NCBI GenBank assembly: GCA_010093605.1
Contig: MU004181.1
Span: 558,001-622,000 of the forward strand
Reading direction: 5' to 3'
DNA: 64,000 nucleotides
From: Lophium mytilinum
Lineage: Eukaryota; Ascomycota; Dothideomycetes; Mytilinidiales; Mytilinidiaceae
Below, piece after piece: positions 45,374-55,955 of the stretch; the stretch's first letter is position 1, and each line of letters begins with the position of its first letter. The notes below the pieces were generated by a model that saw nothing but the letters and a program-made list of their open reading frames with translations, had not been told where the DNA came from and searched no databases. The position numbers and the translations under genes were made by a program.

Positions 45374-46290
45374 ATGGGGGAGCTTCACGCACAGTCAGTC
45401 GTTACACTTTCTGTATTGATTTCTTGAAGCAAGATACCTAACCTAGATACGCAGATTCTCCCCAGACGCGGAGTTCTCCGACGTCGTCATTCGCGTTCAC
45501 CACCCCCCGATTACCTTGCCTGAGGGGACGCTGTTCACCGATTACAGACTCCACTGCGTGATCCTGAGCAGGCATTCTCGATTCTTCCAACGGATCCTTA
45601 CCGGCCCCTGTAGAACTGCTTTTCAAGGTTGCTGTGGCAGAGGTCCACGACCTGCACACGATCTCAAGGTACGCCTGTTGCCTCTCTCCCCTCGCAGTGT
45701 CGGAGAAGAAACCTAAAATACTAGAATAGGACGCCACTACCCCTACCAACGTTATCGAAATCCACGAAGAAAAACCTGTCTACTTTGACGCCATGATCCA
45801 GCACATGTACGAAGGCTCTTACAAACTCTGCGAAGCCCAGAGCGGAGCCGAGGAGATCCAGACCGTTGTGACACACGTGGGAATATATAAAACGGCACAG
45901 AAGTACGACAACATTGGCCTCCAATCATTCAGCGTCCAGGCCGTAACCGAGCTTCTGGCAGAGCTCGCGTCTTCTTCCAAAGCCAATCCATATGCAAGCG
46001 ATTGTGTCTATGAGATGGTCGCGATCAAAGCCGCCTGCGAGAAATTCTACAACATGGCGACTAAGACGAAATCAGCCATGGGTCGAGTCATCGCAAGCCC
46101 ATGCTGCGCTTGCGACGACTTGGTTGGAGCTCTGGAGTTCGAAGAAATGCTGAAGGAGAAACCCACTCTCGCTGTCGACATATTGCTTCACATCAATACC
46201 ACAAAGCCATCTTGTCAGGAGATCCAGCGCCGCTTCAAGGCAGTCACAGTGAGAGAGGTGTTAAAGGAGCCCCTCTCGAGAAAGATCTGA
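45374..46290 (+). CDS. BTB/POZ-domain protein 1
   Basis: Predicted exons 45374..45393, 45455..45668 and 45730..46290 (264 residues). Intron 1 has donor GTCAGT and branch CTAAC; intron 2 has donor GTACGC and acceptor AATAG. The BTB fold starts at FSPDAEFSDVVIRVHHPP, then RLHCVILSRHSRFFQRILTG, then NVIEIHEEKPVYFDAMIQHM with YEGSY. A helical region follows (IYKTAQKYDNIGLQSFSVQA), as in fungal BTB proteins without a second domain. BTB proteins can dimerise and bind cullin-3, presenting substrates for ubiquitination. The piece between the second and third BTB strands (around 45630-45668) is unusual, so the second junction is the least certain part. Confidence 0.7.
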
Positions 46291-46731
46291 GGGGGGAGTC
46301 AGGAATTTGTTGAAGGAGGACGTCTCTACTCGAATCAAGATACACTGGAATACTACTGGCAAGTGTAGCTTGAATGATAGGGTTGATGGAGGGACAATGG
46401 ACGAGGCTTCTTTCTGGAACTCTTTTCGATTTCAGTCTAGCTTGATAATGAACGAAGTGCCTTTCACTAATAAGATTCATGTTAAAATATCCGCGTATAT
46501 CAAAGCTAATGCAGTCAGGTGTTTATTCTAAATATAGGCGTTGAGCGAGGAGTTTTTATCAACCAGAATCCTTCGAAGTGAGTCTGAGCTTGGACTTTCG
46601 TTCGTCTGGTTATTTGTGAAGACCAATTTCATTTATCTTTACCGGGAACCTAAGGTTATTCCTCAGCGTAATGTAGAGTGTAGCGTCTTCACTCGGCCGG
46701 CGTGGTCCCGAGCTTAGGTAGTATCGTCTTC
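46291..46731. other. Spacer between convergent BTB1 and BTB2
   Basis: About 440 bp, 3' flanks of both genes. Nothing recognised. Confidence 0.4.
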
Positions 46732-47496
46732 TTATAAAATCTTAGACCTCCTCGTTCTGCCTCTTATCTGCTTTGGCTCAGGAATAAGTGCGAAAATAAC
46801 ATTAAGCGACAGTATATTCGATGTCTTACAGAGATCAATGATCACCTGATGATCCTGTTGTCCCGGACTTTGTGTCACGATCTCCTTCGCAATCGCACGG
46901 CCCATTTCCGACCCAATCTCATTGACACCTCGTCCAGGATAGTGTATGCCAACAGCAATCTCTAGTGCTTCTCGTATCCACGTTTCGCGGACTTTCTTTT
47001 TCGTTGCCGCAGAATTGCTTGGAATATCGCGCCAAGTCGTGAAGAGATGGGCGAATGCTTGGATCGCGCGCTCAGACAGTGCGGGAAGTCCATAATCTTC
47101 CGCGAGCTGATGCACTATGATGTGTTGCCTAGGAAAAGTGTCGGTGCTGAGACTGTGGAGAACTGCGCGGTGGTCGCTCTCGTAGTCGTATTCCAAGGTG
47201 TAGCAAAACTGCAGCATCTTCTTGAAACACTCTGAATCCTTCACAAACACGTTGATAACGTTCACATCTTCCTGCTATGCCAATCCGTGTTAGTTGTGGG
47301 AGTATTCGATTCCAGTTTTCCGCTTTCGACGTACCCTCAAAGCGTGTTGCCGGAACCAAGAAGAGTGAAGACAGAGGAGAACCATGTGAGCTTTGATATC
47401 TTCTATGGGACAGCCGGGGACATGAAGCCGTAGAGTCACGTCGGAGAGCTCGGGGTTATCGTATTGTCTATTCGTGTCAGTCAAAGAGTTTTCCAT
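46732..47496 (-). CDS. BTB/POZ-domain protein 2
   Basis: Exons complement(46732..47274, 47335..47496), 234 residues. The frame is open to a GTG at 47520, but the first ATG is at 47494-47496. The 60-bp intron has donor GTACGT, an ACTAAC branch and acceptor CATAG. The BTB domain covers residues about 15-90: NPELSDVTLRLHVPG, then AHMVLLCLHSSWFRQHAL, then NVINVFVKDSECFKKMLQFC and YTLEYD. A helical C-terminal half follows (HQLAEDYGLPALSERAIQAF), where BACK-like helices would be expected. Probable cullin-3 adaptor; substrate unknown. It shares the layout of BTB1 and BTB3 but is strongly diverged from them. Confidence 0.8.
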
Positions 47497-48596
47497 GTGC
47501 ACTGTCTCAATACGCGCCACTTCTGCAGACGGGCTTTACGGCAATGTGTTCGTCATCTTGCCTCTTAGCGTGGCCGAGTTGTTTCGAAGAACAAGCTGTC
47601 GCAGACCGAAGCTGAATGAGTAGGCGAAGAAGAACAGATCTGAAAAGTAATAGAGTCATCAGCAAGCTTTTGAACCCAGTTTGTAAAGTTTCTGGCACAA
47701 AGTGGTTTCTTCTTGCAGATTCAGAACACCTAGGAACTATCTGGAAGCGTCAAACTTGTGCGGCCCTTCCTTGATATGAGTTTACAATCCGTATCAAGAC
47801 CATACGGAAGGGTGGAGAATAAGTGGAACTTCATTCGCTGGTATAATATCGCACTAATCTAGTAATTTGTGAAATTGGTCAAGATACAAAGCAGGAGCTT
47901 AGTTTATGAATGTTCCAGACTCACTTAGAACCGCTTCGCCGAAGCTACCTGCCCAACTCCCTACTGATCTGATCTATCCGTAGTCCATATTCTATGACGA
48001 CCATGAGATACCCAATACGACCTTTCATACTTGGAAATTACATTTTTCACCTTGGAGGAATGGTGTTTGGTAATCCAACGTCGAATCATCATCATAAAAG
48101 AGTATTAAAATTCGAGATAAGGGATTGCTTTAGTCCATGGATTAGCTGTACCGTAACTCCGTCCTCTAGCTTTATAGTAGTTCGTTATGTAGGGTTTCAC
48201 CTTTCTCTTGCGTGTAACGGATTGCTCGTAGCATCTTGCGAACACCACTCCAGCCTTGGGAAAGCGACTGTCCTACTGAGAGGTCATGTTTGAGCTACAT
48301 TGATGAATAAAGTATGCATTCAGTCACTATACGATCAACCGATGCCTAGGAAGAGAGAGTATCTTCAGCAACGTCGGACTTCGCAATCTCACAGATGACA
48401 AGGCGATGTTTTGACTTGAAAGCGACATATAGTGAGGCAAAGGGTATTCATATTGCTATTTAATGTGCTACATTACATGGTAGGCCTTGAATGCGCAGCA
48501 TCACTCGAATACTAATCAACCTACACATTCAGTGCTGTATAGGTCGCCGGGATTACTAGAATAGGTTACGCTTCGTGCATGAACTGTGCCAGAAAG
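47497..48596. other. Intergenic region between BTB2 and BTB3
   Basis: About 1.1 kb, 5' flank of BTB2 and 3' flank of BTB3. One 99-codon frame at 47994-48293 has no domain and is not called. A/T-rich; nothing else recognised. Confidence 0.4.
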
Positions 48597-49378
48597 CTAT
48601 TCATGTGGGCTCTGGAAGAGCTTTCCACGGGCTGCTTGCACGAGAACGTGTACCGCAAAGATTGGAAACGCGCAGCCACATTCCTCGAATTGAGCAGTCC
48701 CAGTCAAATCAGCGTGAAGAACGACTCTAGCAAGCATCATACCAAGCTCAGAGTCTTTCTCGATCTTGCCTTTGTAGACATAGTGAATCAAGCTCCATAA
48801 TGTATGAACCGTGTTACGGCTCTCCCAATCCTCTTCTTTGGCGTCCTTGATCGGTCTAAGAAGAACGCCAGCCGCGGTTTCGGATGCGTGCAGAGCCTGG
48901 GAATGAAGCGGTGCCATTCCATATTTCTCGGCAGTCTCGATGATGGCGACTAAGCGGACTAGGTTGGGGTAGGGGTTTTTGTCTGTGGGGCAACAGAAAT
49001 AGTGCGTGTAGTCCTGGCCTAAGTGGTAGATGCAGCGGAGAATCGTTTCAAAGATGGCAGGCGTGTCGCCGTAGAGGTCAATGATGGTGGCGCTTTTGTT
49101 TGCTTCCTTCGAAACGCGCTTGTTAGCTTCTTAGCTGAGTAGTTGAGGGGGTGAGCATATACCTTCTCGGAGATTTTAGCCTCGAACCAAGTAGACTCCC
49201 GGCAGAGGATGATCTTGTGCGCATGGAAATCCATCTGGCCATGTTTGTCGTGCAGGCGGAGCGTGATATCCGAGAAACGAGGGTCGTTGAAGTATCTGGG
49301 GAAGTTAGCATTGTAAGAGAGCTTTCAGGATGCATCGCATGTCGCGCAGACTTACGTGGGTTTGCCTTCGAAGTCCAT
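48597..49378 (-). CDS. BTB/POZ-domain protein 3
   Basis: Exons complement(48597..49106, 49163..49295, 49356..49378), 221 residues. The introns are 60 and 56 bp, with donors GTAAGT and GTATAT and acceptors CCCAG and CGAAG. The first exon is only 23 nt (MDFEGKPT). The BTB domain reads YFNDPRFSDITLRLHDKHG, then FHAHKIILCRESTWFEAKI, then ATIIDLYGDTPAIFETILRC and IYHLGQDY. NLVRLVAIIETAEKYGMAPL and more helices follow, as in related fungal proteins. The exon pattern (tiny first exon, then the BTB core) resembles BTB1. Probable cullin-3 adaptor by family. Confidence 0.8.
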
Positions 49379-50517
49379 GATGGTGGTGATAGTCAGTGGG
49401 TTGCTGAAAACTGGGTTTCGGATGCTCACACAGGGGGGTTTAAGTAGAATTTTTGAACGGATGTCAAATGCCTGGTCACCTGGCGCAGGGCGGCTGAAGT
49501 GGGGACGCCACACTCAGATGCAATTCACCGTGTCATACAGATGTGATGTATCATTCCGCGCAAGGGAGATTGGGGGAGGATGCGAAGAACTTTTCGGAAA
49601 GAGCGGTGCGATACCAGCTAGACTCGGCGTGTAAAGAGAAGCGTTCGACGGAATAGGAGGACACCGCGTAGTCATGATCGACGTGGAAGAATTCGATAGA
49701 CTTCCCAGCGTCCTCAATGTTCCTATGAGACAATGAGGTCAGCTTTTTGCTGAACCGTCCTCGCGGCTCCAATGACCTTCGAGCAAACTCGGCTTACTGG
49801 GCATTGAGGGCTAGCTTTTTCATCTCCGCAAGCTCCATGACAGCGAGAGTTGAGACAGCCTGCGGGCCGGGAACTGCGGTGTTGTAGTCACGATGAAATT
49901 GTCGGAATGTAAGGTCAAGTTGCTACGCGGTATATCATACACTAAGACGGCACGATGAAAAACCATTCAGCCCCCTTCGCTCGAACACTGAGTTTGGCAG
50001 TGAATATGTTGCTTCTGGGAGAACTGCAATTACGGTCCACTTATTCTAGCTTCAACCTTGGATGGACATCCGGAGAGATCCCGAACAGGACTACCCGCAT
50101 AAGATGCTGGGATTGAAGAGATGAAGAGATATGACATCACAGACACGCTGTGCTCATGGTTTAAATTGCTGCCGTCGTGGACACGGCATGTAAACTGTGA
50201 GGTAATTGACATTAGATGGTGTGAGCGCGGTCTACGGAAATCAGTCCTGCAGTGCCAAGTCTGGAAATTTCGCTTCCTCAAGATTCCAAAAAGCTGGTAT
50301 TCCACAACATGTCAGGTCTTTCGGAGACTTTCTAGACTAGTCGCGTGTTTGAAGTCCTTTGATACTGCTACGCCAAGCAAACCAGAGGGTTTACATAACT
50401 TTGGTGTGGCCCACTTGCTCAAACGTCCTCCTAACATCACAGTCTCCTAAGCATCAACACGAGTCATTTCTACTTCCTTAAAGGGCTGGTCAGAACTCAA
50501 AACACTTTATCTACAAC
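49379..50517. other. Intergenic region between BTB3 and BTB4
   Basis: About 1.1 kb. It holds the truncated BTB-like ORF at 49551-49838. Nothing else recognised. Confidence 0.4.
49551..49838 (-). pseudogene. Truncated BTB-like ORF
   Basis: Splicing complement(49551..49722, 49798..49838) with donor GTAAGC and acceptor CATAG gives 70 residues. They end soon after FFHVDHDYAVSSYSVERFSL and HAESSWYRTAL, which resembles the start of a BTB domain (first strands, then the helix with SxWFxxAL). The rest of the domain is missing. It lies in the BTB array on the same strand as BTB2 and BTB3. Likely a decayed copy; the match is short. Confidence 0.4.
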
Positions 50518-51836
50518 ATGACCTCCCGAAAGCGAGAGGGATCGCCCATAGAGCAGCAAGGCTCTATAAAGCGGCGTCAGCATGGCATCGATACGAAGAT
50601 GGAAAATCCCGACCTTCCACTTGGAAAAAAGATGAGTGTGAAAATTGATGAGCTGACAAAATTGTTGCGTACTCAGCATACGCGCCGGCAGGACGAGCTT
50701 CAGGCCATCAAGAATTCCTTGGCTTTGTGAGTCCAGCTTTAAGGGCAGATACGGCTGCCTTCCATAAACCGCTACAAGGCTGACACCGAACAGATACTAC
50801 AACGAAACCGAGCTCTCTGACGTCGAAATACGTCTTCTTGATGTTCGTGGTGATGTGATTGAAGGCTCTCGGTATCGAGCGCACCGTTTAGTTCTGCATC
50901 AGTCGCTCGTCTTCGGGGAGTTGCTCTTTGCTCAGGAGCGACATCGGGTCCCAACAGACTTGTCTCGCGTATAGTTATCTTGGCTTGACGATGTTGAGAG
51001 GAAACTTACTTTAGTCATAGGAACCTTACGTTGAATCCATTCTACGCGTACCAGAGCAATCTCTCAGAGACATCGAACAATTCTTCCAGAGCACGGCAAA
51101 CGATCCCAGTGCGCAGACTGATCGAACCGAAGACACGATTAGAGCTTGGCTCAAGCTATATGCCGACCACGTGGTGCAGAACGAGTCACAGTAGACACCG
51201 AGCATGGATCCTATGCGTGGAGTTGTGGTAAAAAAGACTGTGGAGAACGACGTGACAGTTCTCAACATACAGGGTGTAGGAAAGGACGGTTTCGAAGAAG
51301 TATTGCGGCTCCTCTATGATAGCATACATGACTCAAAGGATCCCGAAATTTCCGACGAGGACGGACTTACGAACGAATTCCAGCGGAGTATGAACAAAGC
51401 AATCGTAGCAACGAAGTTTCAAGTCCATGCTCTGCAAGTTGCTTGCAGCGAGCGCCTCAAGAATGCTGCGACAAAATCTATGGAACGTGCAAACGGGATT
51501 CACCAACCAGACAAGATGGACGAATTTCACACCGCTCTCAGCACTGCGATATGTTTGTACTATTCCAATGCACCAGCCTCATCTCCACACGACCCGATCG
51601 GCCGTACGATCAGTGACCTCGTGACAATCGATGCGAAGGAATTTCTCAAGACAGAAGACTTCAAGGAACTTGTCGCGATGTTTCCTGACTTCAAAAGTCA
51701 TATGAAAATTACAGGAATTAAAGTCGGTCTTACGTCCGAGTTTACATTAGTGGAGCAGCCGCCCATCCAAAATATGTCAACAGGCGAGGCGACAGCAGAT
51801 ACCAAGTCAGCGCCGGGAGGTTTATTGGGCACCTAA
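50518..51836 (+). CDS. BTB/POZ-domain protein 4, with an in-frame TAG
   Basis: Exon 1, 50518..50726, encodes a basic, helical N-terminus. Exon 2 from 50794 carries the BTB start (YYNETELSDVEIRLLDVRGD, then RYRAHRLVLHQSLVFGELLF) and ends at 50968 (donor GTATAG) or 50947 (donor GTCCCA). A third exon from 51021 is open to a TAG at 51192-51194, and the same frame continues to 51836. It gives the expected BTB end (VTVLNIQGVGKDGFEEVLRL, then LYDS) and helices. Acceptor CAGTAG at 51194 could remove the stop: intron 51048-51194, or one long intron from 50969. Both donors are weak. Otherwise the gene is broken by one nonsense codon. BTB membership is clear; integrity is not. Confidence 0.6.
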
Positions 51837-52661
51837 CGTAACCTTCGGTCAACTACGAGGTCTCTGAAACCGAAGGGGCGACGTCGTAAGAACTGGTGAT
51901 TTGCAGAAGTCTGGTCATCCGACATTTCTCCTTCCATGATTTGCTTGGAGCTGAGCCACATTCTGTACATAGAGATACCTAAGTAGAACTATTTCATATC
52001 TTGAAAACTGTGATGTTTAGAGCCTTGTCGTTTTTAGCTCGCTTGTACTAGTTCAATCCACTCAAAGAATACTAGCTTTCCGTAGACCATGGGATGACTA
52101 TGTCATAAGTTTGGGCACATGAATCTCTATCTGCTTCGACCCTGTTGCTGCTCAATCGACACCACTGTAAAGACTCCTCCAGCTGTCCCGTATTACCTTC
52201 GCCAATAGGCAGTCCAATCTCCACTACATTGGTCTTCATAATCCTTTTTGAATTCAAACCCCTATCGATTTACCCCAAGCAGTTGCAAGCAGTGTCAAGA
52301 TTTATGTCTCGGTGCTGCAGTAATGAGTGGATGTGAGGAACGCCCGACTTTCACTTTCTCACAGGCTAGTCACATGATTTAGACCCGGCTCGGCGTCGCT
52401 CCGACCAAGGAAGTGATTCACTCTTGATAATCTGTGGTGGTGATTGATTTCAAACTCTGCGGTCTATATCAACACCTACAATCTGCATGCGACACACTAC
52501 CCCTCTACCAATCGCGTTCTCCGAGTCACACACCCCAGAACTCGTACCCACCAGATTTTCGGTACACGCAAATTCCCTTCGACCCTACCAAAGAGTGCCC
52601 CCAGGTCAAATTTCAGCTACAACCACTCCCTAACCACACCTTCCCTGCGATACACTGCATT
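51837..52661. other. Intergenic region between BTB4 and G
   Basis: About 825 bp. A partial R-like piece lies at 52130-52185. The frame of G is open upstream to 52434, but that part is leader-like. Confidence 0.4.
52130..52185 (-). repeat. Dispersed repeat R, partial copy
   Basis: On the minus strand, TTTACAGTGGTGTCGATTGA with GCAGCAACAG matches the end of R (copy 1: TTACAGCGGTGTCGAGTGAG). Only this end is preserved. It lies 300 bp past the BTB4 stop. Confidence 0.45.
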
Positions 52662-54188
52662 ATGTCATTCAGCAATACAGGCGGGGGAAAGCGAGCGGAG
52701 GCTTTCGACAAAACGGATATATCGACGGCAGCCCCGAGGAAGCGAATTAAGAATGAAAATGAACGAGCGGAGGAAAAGACGCCATGCCATGGAGGCGCTA
52801 CACTCCTCGACTTCCCTGCCGAAATCATCGATCATATCGCCCAATTCCTACCGCGAAACAGCTTCCTCGCTCTTCGAGCCACCTGCACCGATCTGCAGCA
52901 GAAGACGGACTATCACTTCTCGCGGCGTCATCTGAAAGAGAAGCACGTTGTGCTGAAATTTAACAGGTCACGTGCAGGCCTACTTGCGCTCGTCGAACTC
53001 GCTAGCAACGCGTCCTTTGCAAATTGTGTCCAAAAGGTAGTCATTGGCATGGACTGCGGGTACTATCCGTACGCTGTCCATCGTATCACCCCTCATTCTT
53101 ACAGGTACAATACCGGAAAATTAGGCTGGCCGGCTTACTTCCTTGATCCTCCGCTTGAGCAATCGAGAAGCGACGGAGGTGTCGCGGTCGCGATGAGTGT
53201 CTTATTCGCGTCTCTTGCGGCATTGCCTTCCCTCGAAGTTCTCGAATTCGTTGATGCGCCTGACAACGCAGAGGGCACCCTCCTACCAGCCCAAGACATC
53301 CTTCACTCCCAGCGAGCGAAACCATTCGTTGACCTGTCGTGGTGCAACCGCTGCAAGAAGCCTTCCGTCTTTGGTCAATGTGTCCACAAGACCATGCTTT
53401 GCAAAGCCGTGGCCCATATGACAGAGTTCAGAGTAGATCTACCCGATCACACACACGCCCTAGGGCTTTCAAGTCTCTTGCCAGACATCAAAGCCACTTG
53501 GCCTGGCGAGCACGGGAGACGTCTTGAATTAGACTTACTGCGTGAAATCCACTTCTCCGGTGAGCACGACTCGTTGTATCAGTACGATCGGTACTACTGG
53601 AGCCTGTGGCAGGATCTCTTCAATTACTCACCACAGCTCGAACATCTCAACCTGAATGGAAGCATGATCCCATCTTCCAGATTATGGGACCAATGCTGGT
53701 CTTCAGTCAACCTTCCATCTGGCTTATTGACATCATTGTCACTTCATGGCCTCAACATCTCCTCAAACAAGTTAGCCGCCTTGTTTCAGCAGAACGGCGC
53801 CTCGCTACACCACGTCAGCTTAGATGGTGTCATGCTCACTCGAACGACTTTTCCCTATCAATTTCCACCTATAGATGTTTTCCTTAACGTACTAGCTCAA
53901 TACGCGGAAAAGTTAAAGTACATCTTCATTCGCGCGATCTTCCACAAGAACCGACCTTATCTCTTTGGTGACGAAACCTCGTCGGAAAGACTGCAAGCCT
54001 ACCTCTCTCATGAAAGCAAGCGGGTTAGGGATGAGAACTTTTCAATTTGGCGCTTCTCCGGCCCAAATGCTCAAGCCACGAGCAACTCCCGGGATCTGAC
54101 CGGGTGGAAGTTCGAGGGCGAAGAGGTGGAAGCGGGGCTTGTATTCCTGCGTGACAATGCGCGGCTTGCGCCTGATAATTGGCTCTAA
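52662..54188 (+). CDS. F-box protein G (substrate-adaptor candidate)
   Basis: Intronless, 508 residues from the ATG at 52662. The longer frame from 52434 is unlikely coding. A basic patch (APRKRIKNENERAEEK) comes first, then the F-box at about residues 46-90 (LLDFPAEIIDHIAQFLPRNS, then FLALRATCTDLQQKTDYHF). SRAGLLALVELASNASFANC and a complete candidate zinc site C228-x2-C231-x8-C240-x-H242 follow. The middle is LRR-like (LEHLNLNGSM, LTSLSLHGLNISSNKLAALF). The end has PYLFGDETSSERL and SRDLTGWKFEGEEVEAGLVF. It is closest to H, I and J by the LPRNSFLALRxTCxDL block. Convergent with H; a repeat R copy lies 111 bp past its stop. Confidence 0.87.
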   Translation: MSFSNTGGGKRAEAFDKTDISTAAPRKRIKNENERAEEKTPCHGGATLLDFPAEIIDHIAQFLPRNSFLALRATCTDLQQKTDYHFSRRHLKEKHVVLKFNRSRAGLLALVELASNASFANCVQKVVIGMDCGYYPYAVHRITPHSYRYNTGKLGWPAYFLDPPLEQSRSDGGVAVAMSVLFASLAALPSLEVLEFVDAPDNAEGTLLPAQDILHSQRAKPFVDLSWCNRCKKPSVFGQCVHKTMLCKAVAHMTEFRVDLPDHTHALGLSSLLPDIKATWPGEHGRRLELDLLREIHFSGEHDSLYQYDRYYWSLWQDLFNYSPQLEHLNLNGSMIPSSRLWDQCWSSVNLPSGLLTSLSLHGLNISSNKLAALFQQNGASLHHVSLDGVMLTRTTFPYQFPPIDVFLNVLAQYAEKLKYIFIRAIFHKNRPYLFGDETSSERLQAYLSHESKRVRDENFSIWRFSGPNAQATSNSRDLTGWKFEGEEVEAGLVFLRDNARLAPDNWL

Positions 54189-54640
54189 TTGGGAGTAGTA
54201 TTGAGCGGAGAGAATGGAGAATTTGCTTAAATGACTTTGAGTGGGTGTAGGAAGTTGATAGATCACGATCCGAACAACGAATTATCATGGCTTGCCTCCG
54301 ATCTTGCTCGCTCGATGCCACTGTGAAAGGTAGCCCGGCTATTCAGTCGCTAGTTAGTCAAAGGGCAGTCTCATTGACACTGCTTAAAACTCGACGTCGT
54401 CCTTGGGATATTGAAAATCTGTGAGGATACACCAAGTGGTGGCGAAGAATTGTGGCCAGCCCTACGATCTATCCCTGTACTAATGAACTCAGACTAGAGA
54501 ATATATCACTATTGCCGACTCATCAGCGGGCTCAGCGTAGTGACTGATGATGTTATGATCTATCATGCCAAATCCAGTCTATGCATAATCTAGCGCTCGC
54601 AAGCTTCTTCTCTAGTACATGATTCACCGTAATTCCTAGC
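54189..54640. other. Spacer between convergent G and H
   Basis: About 450 bp, mostly occupied by repeat R (54299-54480). Nothing else recognised. Confidence 0.5.
54299..54480 (-). repeat. Dispersed repeat R, copy 4
   Basis: On the minus strand: CCAAGGACGACGTCGAG, TTTTAAGCAGTGTCAATGAG, CTTTGACTAACTAGCGACTG, AGCCGGGCTACCTTTCACAG and CGAGCGAGCAAGATCGG. It aligns with the copies at 9.9, 39.7, 45.0 and 56.3 kb over its full length. It sits between the 3' ends of G and H. Confidence 0.7.
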
Positions 54641-55955
54641 CTACATGAGCATCTCGTCCATATTACTCAATAAGAATTCAATACCCGGCCGCACGTCCTC
54701 TCCTTCAAACCTCCATCCACTCTTCAGTCCTACCGCGACTTCGGCATGCTTCCACGTCTCCCAATTGTCCTCAGGCCGGCTTATGAAGAATGGAAGCACG
54801 TAGAGAGACTCCAACTTCGTACATTCGAGCATTGAGGACAGCACAGCGGAATTATGATCGCTTGAAGAGTTCCTGAAAAAGACGCATTCTAAAGAAATAT
54901 GCAGCAAAGAGTCCTTGCAATGCCGTAATAGGCGACAAAAATCGTTCTGTCCCACACGGAAACCATTGAGCGTAAGCGTTGTGAGCCTGTTTGTAGCATA
55001 ATGATGGTTCGGGATGGGGTACCATGTAGTAACATCGACCTCGAAGACCCTGCTTCTTCCTACGGGGTTGGCATTGGCGTTGAAGCTTTCTAGCTTTGAG
55101 GCAAATTGTAGGACGTAGTTGCAAAGGTCTTTTAGCGGCTTGTTGTCCTCGTTGTTGTCAGATCCGATCAATGGTGACTTTGGCGAGGCGTGAAATCGTA
55201 TCTCCCGTAAAGAAGGTAAGCGGTTCAGGTCTGGTATCTCCGCTAAAGCTCTGCTTGGTATGACGTTCTCAAAGCCGAAAGCCCTACTGGTCGTTGAGAA
55301 GAATTCAGAACCTCCCGCAAACCGGCATATTGCTCTGCAGAGGGTCGTAAAATGAAGACACTGGCCAAATACCGGAGGCTTCTGGCACCTGTGGCATAAC
55401 CAGGTATCTCCTACTCCCACTCGACCGTAGCTCTTATTGCCTAGGATAGTCCGATTCTTAGCGGGCACTTGCTTGATCTCAAGTGATTCCAAACGCTGGT
55501 AGATCCTCCAGAGCTACGAAAAGCATGAACATGATCACGCTAAACGAAGCGGCCCATGACTGCGTCCTATCGGGGTCTTCAAGGTACTGGGTCCAATCAA
55601 TCTTCAAGACTCTGGGATAAAAGACAACGCGAGTCTCGTCGTCGGCTTCGAGTTCCAGTACCACCTTTCGAGTATGCGGCGCAAAGCTGTAGTTCGCTAG
55701 TTCAATGAGAGATTGCAGACCAGCCCGAGACTTGGTGGGAAACGAGACCCGCTTCTCTGCAAGATGGCCACGTTCGAAGTGATAGTTGGCCCTTTGCTGC
55801 AGGGCTTTGCAGGTGGCACGGAAAGGTAAGAAGGAATTTCGAGAGAGGAATTGGGAGATGAGGTCGATGATCTCTCCTGGGCAATCGAGGATATGGGTAT
55901 TGCTTGACAGAAGCTCGTGTGGAAGCTCTGATATATGCTCCGCCATCCCTGACAT
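54641..55955 (-). pseudogene. F-box gene H, one-base frameshift
   Basis: From the ATG at 55953-55955 the reading gives an F-box (HILDCPGEIIDLISQFLSRN, then SFLPFRATCKALQQRANYHF), SRAGLQSLIELANYSFAPHT, and ends VALEDLPAFGIT-stop. The other frame continues at once with LESLEIKQVPAKNRTI, then a complete zinc site (CHRC-x8-C-x-H, reading CHRCQKPPVFGQCLH), an LRR-like middle and the tail SGWRFEGEDVRPGIEFL down to 54641. The break is one extra T on the coding strand (an A in the plus-strand run at 55491-55493). Without it the frame reads DLPALESLEI, matching paralogue G (LPSLEVLEF). Everything else looks intact, so the lesion is recent, or a sequencing error. Without the shift it would encode about 435 residues. 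Confidence 0.85.

Noticed and set aside
51192-51194. Programmed stop readthrough or RNA editing as the certain explanation for BTB4
   Set aside because: TAG followed by ACA is not a known strong readthrough context, and editing cannot be seen in DNA. It is kept only as something to test.
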